Below, piece after piece: positions 18,302 to 18,892 of a stretch of DNA of 18,892 nt (position 1 is its first letter; the number at the start of each line of letters is the position of its first letter). Both the position numbers and the translations under genes were made by a program. Where the stretch lies: positions 1 to 18,892 of the forward strand of contig CAXKVR010000900.1 in assembly GCA_964058845.1 (NCBI GenBank), given 5' to 3'. The DNA is from Carex sylvatica. Lineage: Eukaryota; Streptophyta; Magnoliopsida; Poales; Cyperaceae. The notes below the pieces were generated by a model. That model was not told where the DNA came from and ran no database searches. It saw only the letters and a program-made list of their open reading frames with translations.

Positions 18302-18892
18302 AAATGTACCAGGTTTATCCAGGGAAGACAAATTTCTGATTAGAGGTCGGGGAAATAAGCATCATGTCGCCACATTCAACGATACCACAACTTTTGAAGA
18401 GGCAGACATTACTTATTTTGGCCCTCGTGTTGTATACAATGACGAACTTATCCCGGGGCAACTTTATACCAACATAGATGAACTTATAAAGAAAATCTAT
18501 GAGACTCATGTTCACGGCAACTGAGAATGTAAAATACACAAAAGGGACCGAACAAGGTTAGTTGTGCTATGTAAAACTGACCCGCGATGCGAGTTCCATC
18601 TTTTTGCAACCCCTGCGGGTTCAGGAGAAGCATGGATGATTAAGAAATGTGAACCACCCCATACATGCAAGTCTGCATCTACAAGGACAGATAATTCACA
18701 GCTGACGGCATCATTAATTGCCGATGCAATTGAGGAAGACATTAAGGAGGACCCATCTATGAGCATCAAGGCGGTGGCTAGAACAGTCAGACACAAATAC
18801 AAATATGTAACACCAAAATACAACAGGCTGTGGAGAGGTCGCGAACTTGCCATTTGCAGAATATTTGGTAGTTGGAAGGATTCATACGGCTA
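18302..18892 (+). pseudogene. MULE transposase, MuDR-type DNA-binding domain (partial)
   Basis: This continues the MULE transposase after the LTR, in the same frame as 15516-16284 when the LTR and one AAATG copy are left out. It encodes the MuDR DNA-binding domain (PF03108 type): a region with GQLYTNIDELIKKIYETHV, then a zinc-binding pattern with LCK, RCEFHL and PPHTC, i.e. ordered Cys, Cys, His and Cys residues of the WRKY-GCM1 fold. The following RLWRGRELAICRIFGSWKDSYG motif precedes the catalytic domain in plant MULEs. A TGA at 18522-18524 breaks the domain just before ECK. After it the frame stays open to the window edge, so the protein is cut at 18892. Dead in this copy, but otherwise well preserved. 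Confidence 0.8.

Larger units (their letters stand above)
14838..18892 (+). mobile_element. Mutator-like element, partial, carrying its transposase gene
   Basis: This is the 5' part of an autonomous-type MULE: promoter-like block, non-coding first exon, intron, N-terminal domain and DNA-binding domain, broken by a solo LTR. The left boundary is uncertain because the TIR could not be matched to its partner, which lies right of the window; the start given is only where the GC-rich block begins. Some plant MULEs lack long TIRs, so absence of an obvious TIR is not evidence against it. Confidence 0.7.

Noticed and set aside
18512..18853. 113-codon minus-strand frame
   Set aside because: Antisense to the MuDR DNA-binding domain, which matches a known family on the plus strand.

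Overview
The window is nuclear DNA from a flowering plant, most likely a dicot. It is AT-rich, has plant-type splice sites, and carries one intact plant-specific transcription factor gene among layers of plant transposable elements. I cannot name the species. No tRNA, rRNA or CRISPR array is visible.

Layout. 1-1080 holds no recognisable gene. 1807-2820 (minus strand) is a complete single-exon coding region for a SIP1/ASIL-type trihelix DNA-binding protein. Its stop codon lies one base before a strong splice donor, so a 3'-UTR intron and 3'-UTR exon probably run down to about 1100, and TGGGCT (site II-like) elements lie upstream at 2964-3011. 3040-5660 is a transposon graveyard: a 960-bp non-autonomous hAT element (3603-4562) with a near-perfect 8-bp target duplication, a fold-back repeat (4594-4960), and a CpG-rich palindromic block (5280-5640). 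5744-8815 contains two diverged copies of a roughly 250-bp sequence in the same orientation, a possible Helitron 3' end near 7417, and a weak minus-strand exon candidate at 7747-7931. 9060-9910 resembles a retrotransposon LTR remnant with seven copies of a GTGCGGACGCAC palindrome, a TATA box, and a three-copy 27-bp repeat. 9910-11960 is AT-rich with only eroded repeat traces. A 413-bp Mutator-like fold-back MITE occupies 11972-12384 and an eroded hAT-like MITE about 12557-13069.

The best structured part is the right end. From about 14840 to the window edge lies an autonomous-type Mutator-like element (MULE) on the plus strand: a GC-rich promoter-like block, a TATA box, a 5'-UTR intron filled with an 11-bp minisatellite (18 GTAC cores), a first coding segment (15516-16284) with a PB1-like N-terminal domain and a Tyr-Gly-His repeat tract, and the start of the MuDR-type zinc-binding DNA-binding domain (18302-18892). 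Between the two coding segments sits a 2,017-bp solo LTR (16285-18301, minus orientation) flanked by a perfect 5-bp AAATG duplication. With the insertion and one duplication left out, the reading frame continues unbroken across the junction, which fixes the order of events. An in-frame TGA at 18522 is a second lesion. The DDE catalytic domain, if present, lies beyond the window.

The trihelix gene is the only clearly functional host gene. The other elements are dead or non-autonomous, and the interest lies in how they are nested. I found no convincing new multi-gene system. The most unusual structures are the minisatellite-filled MULE intron, the palindrome-studded LTR-like region and the duplicated sequence at 5744 and 8577.
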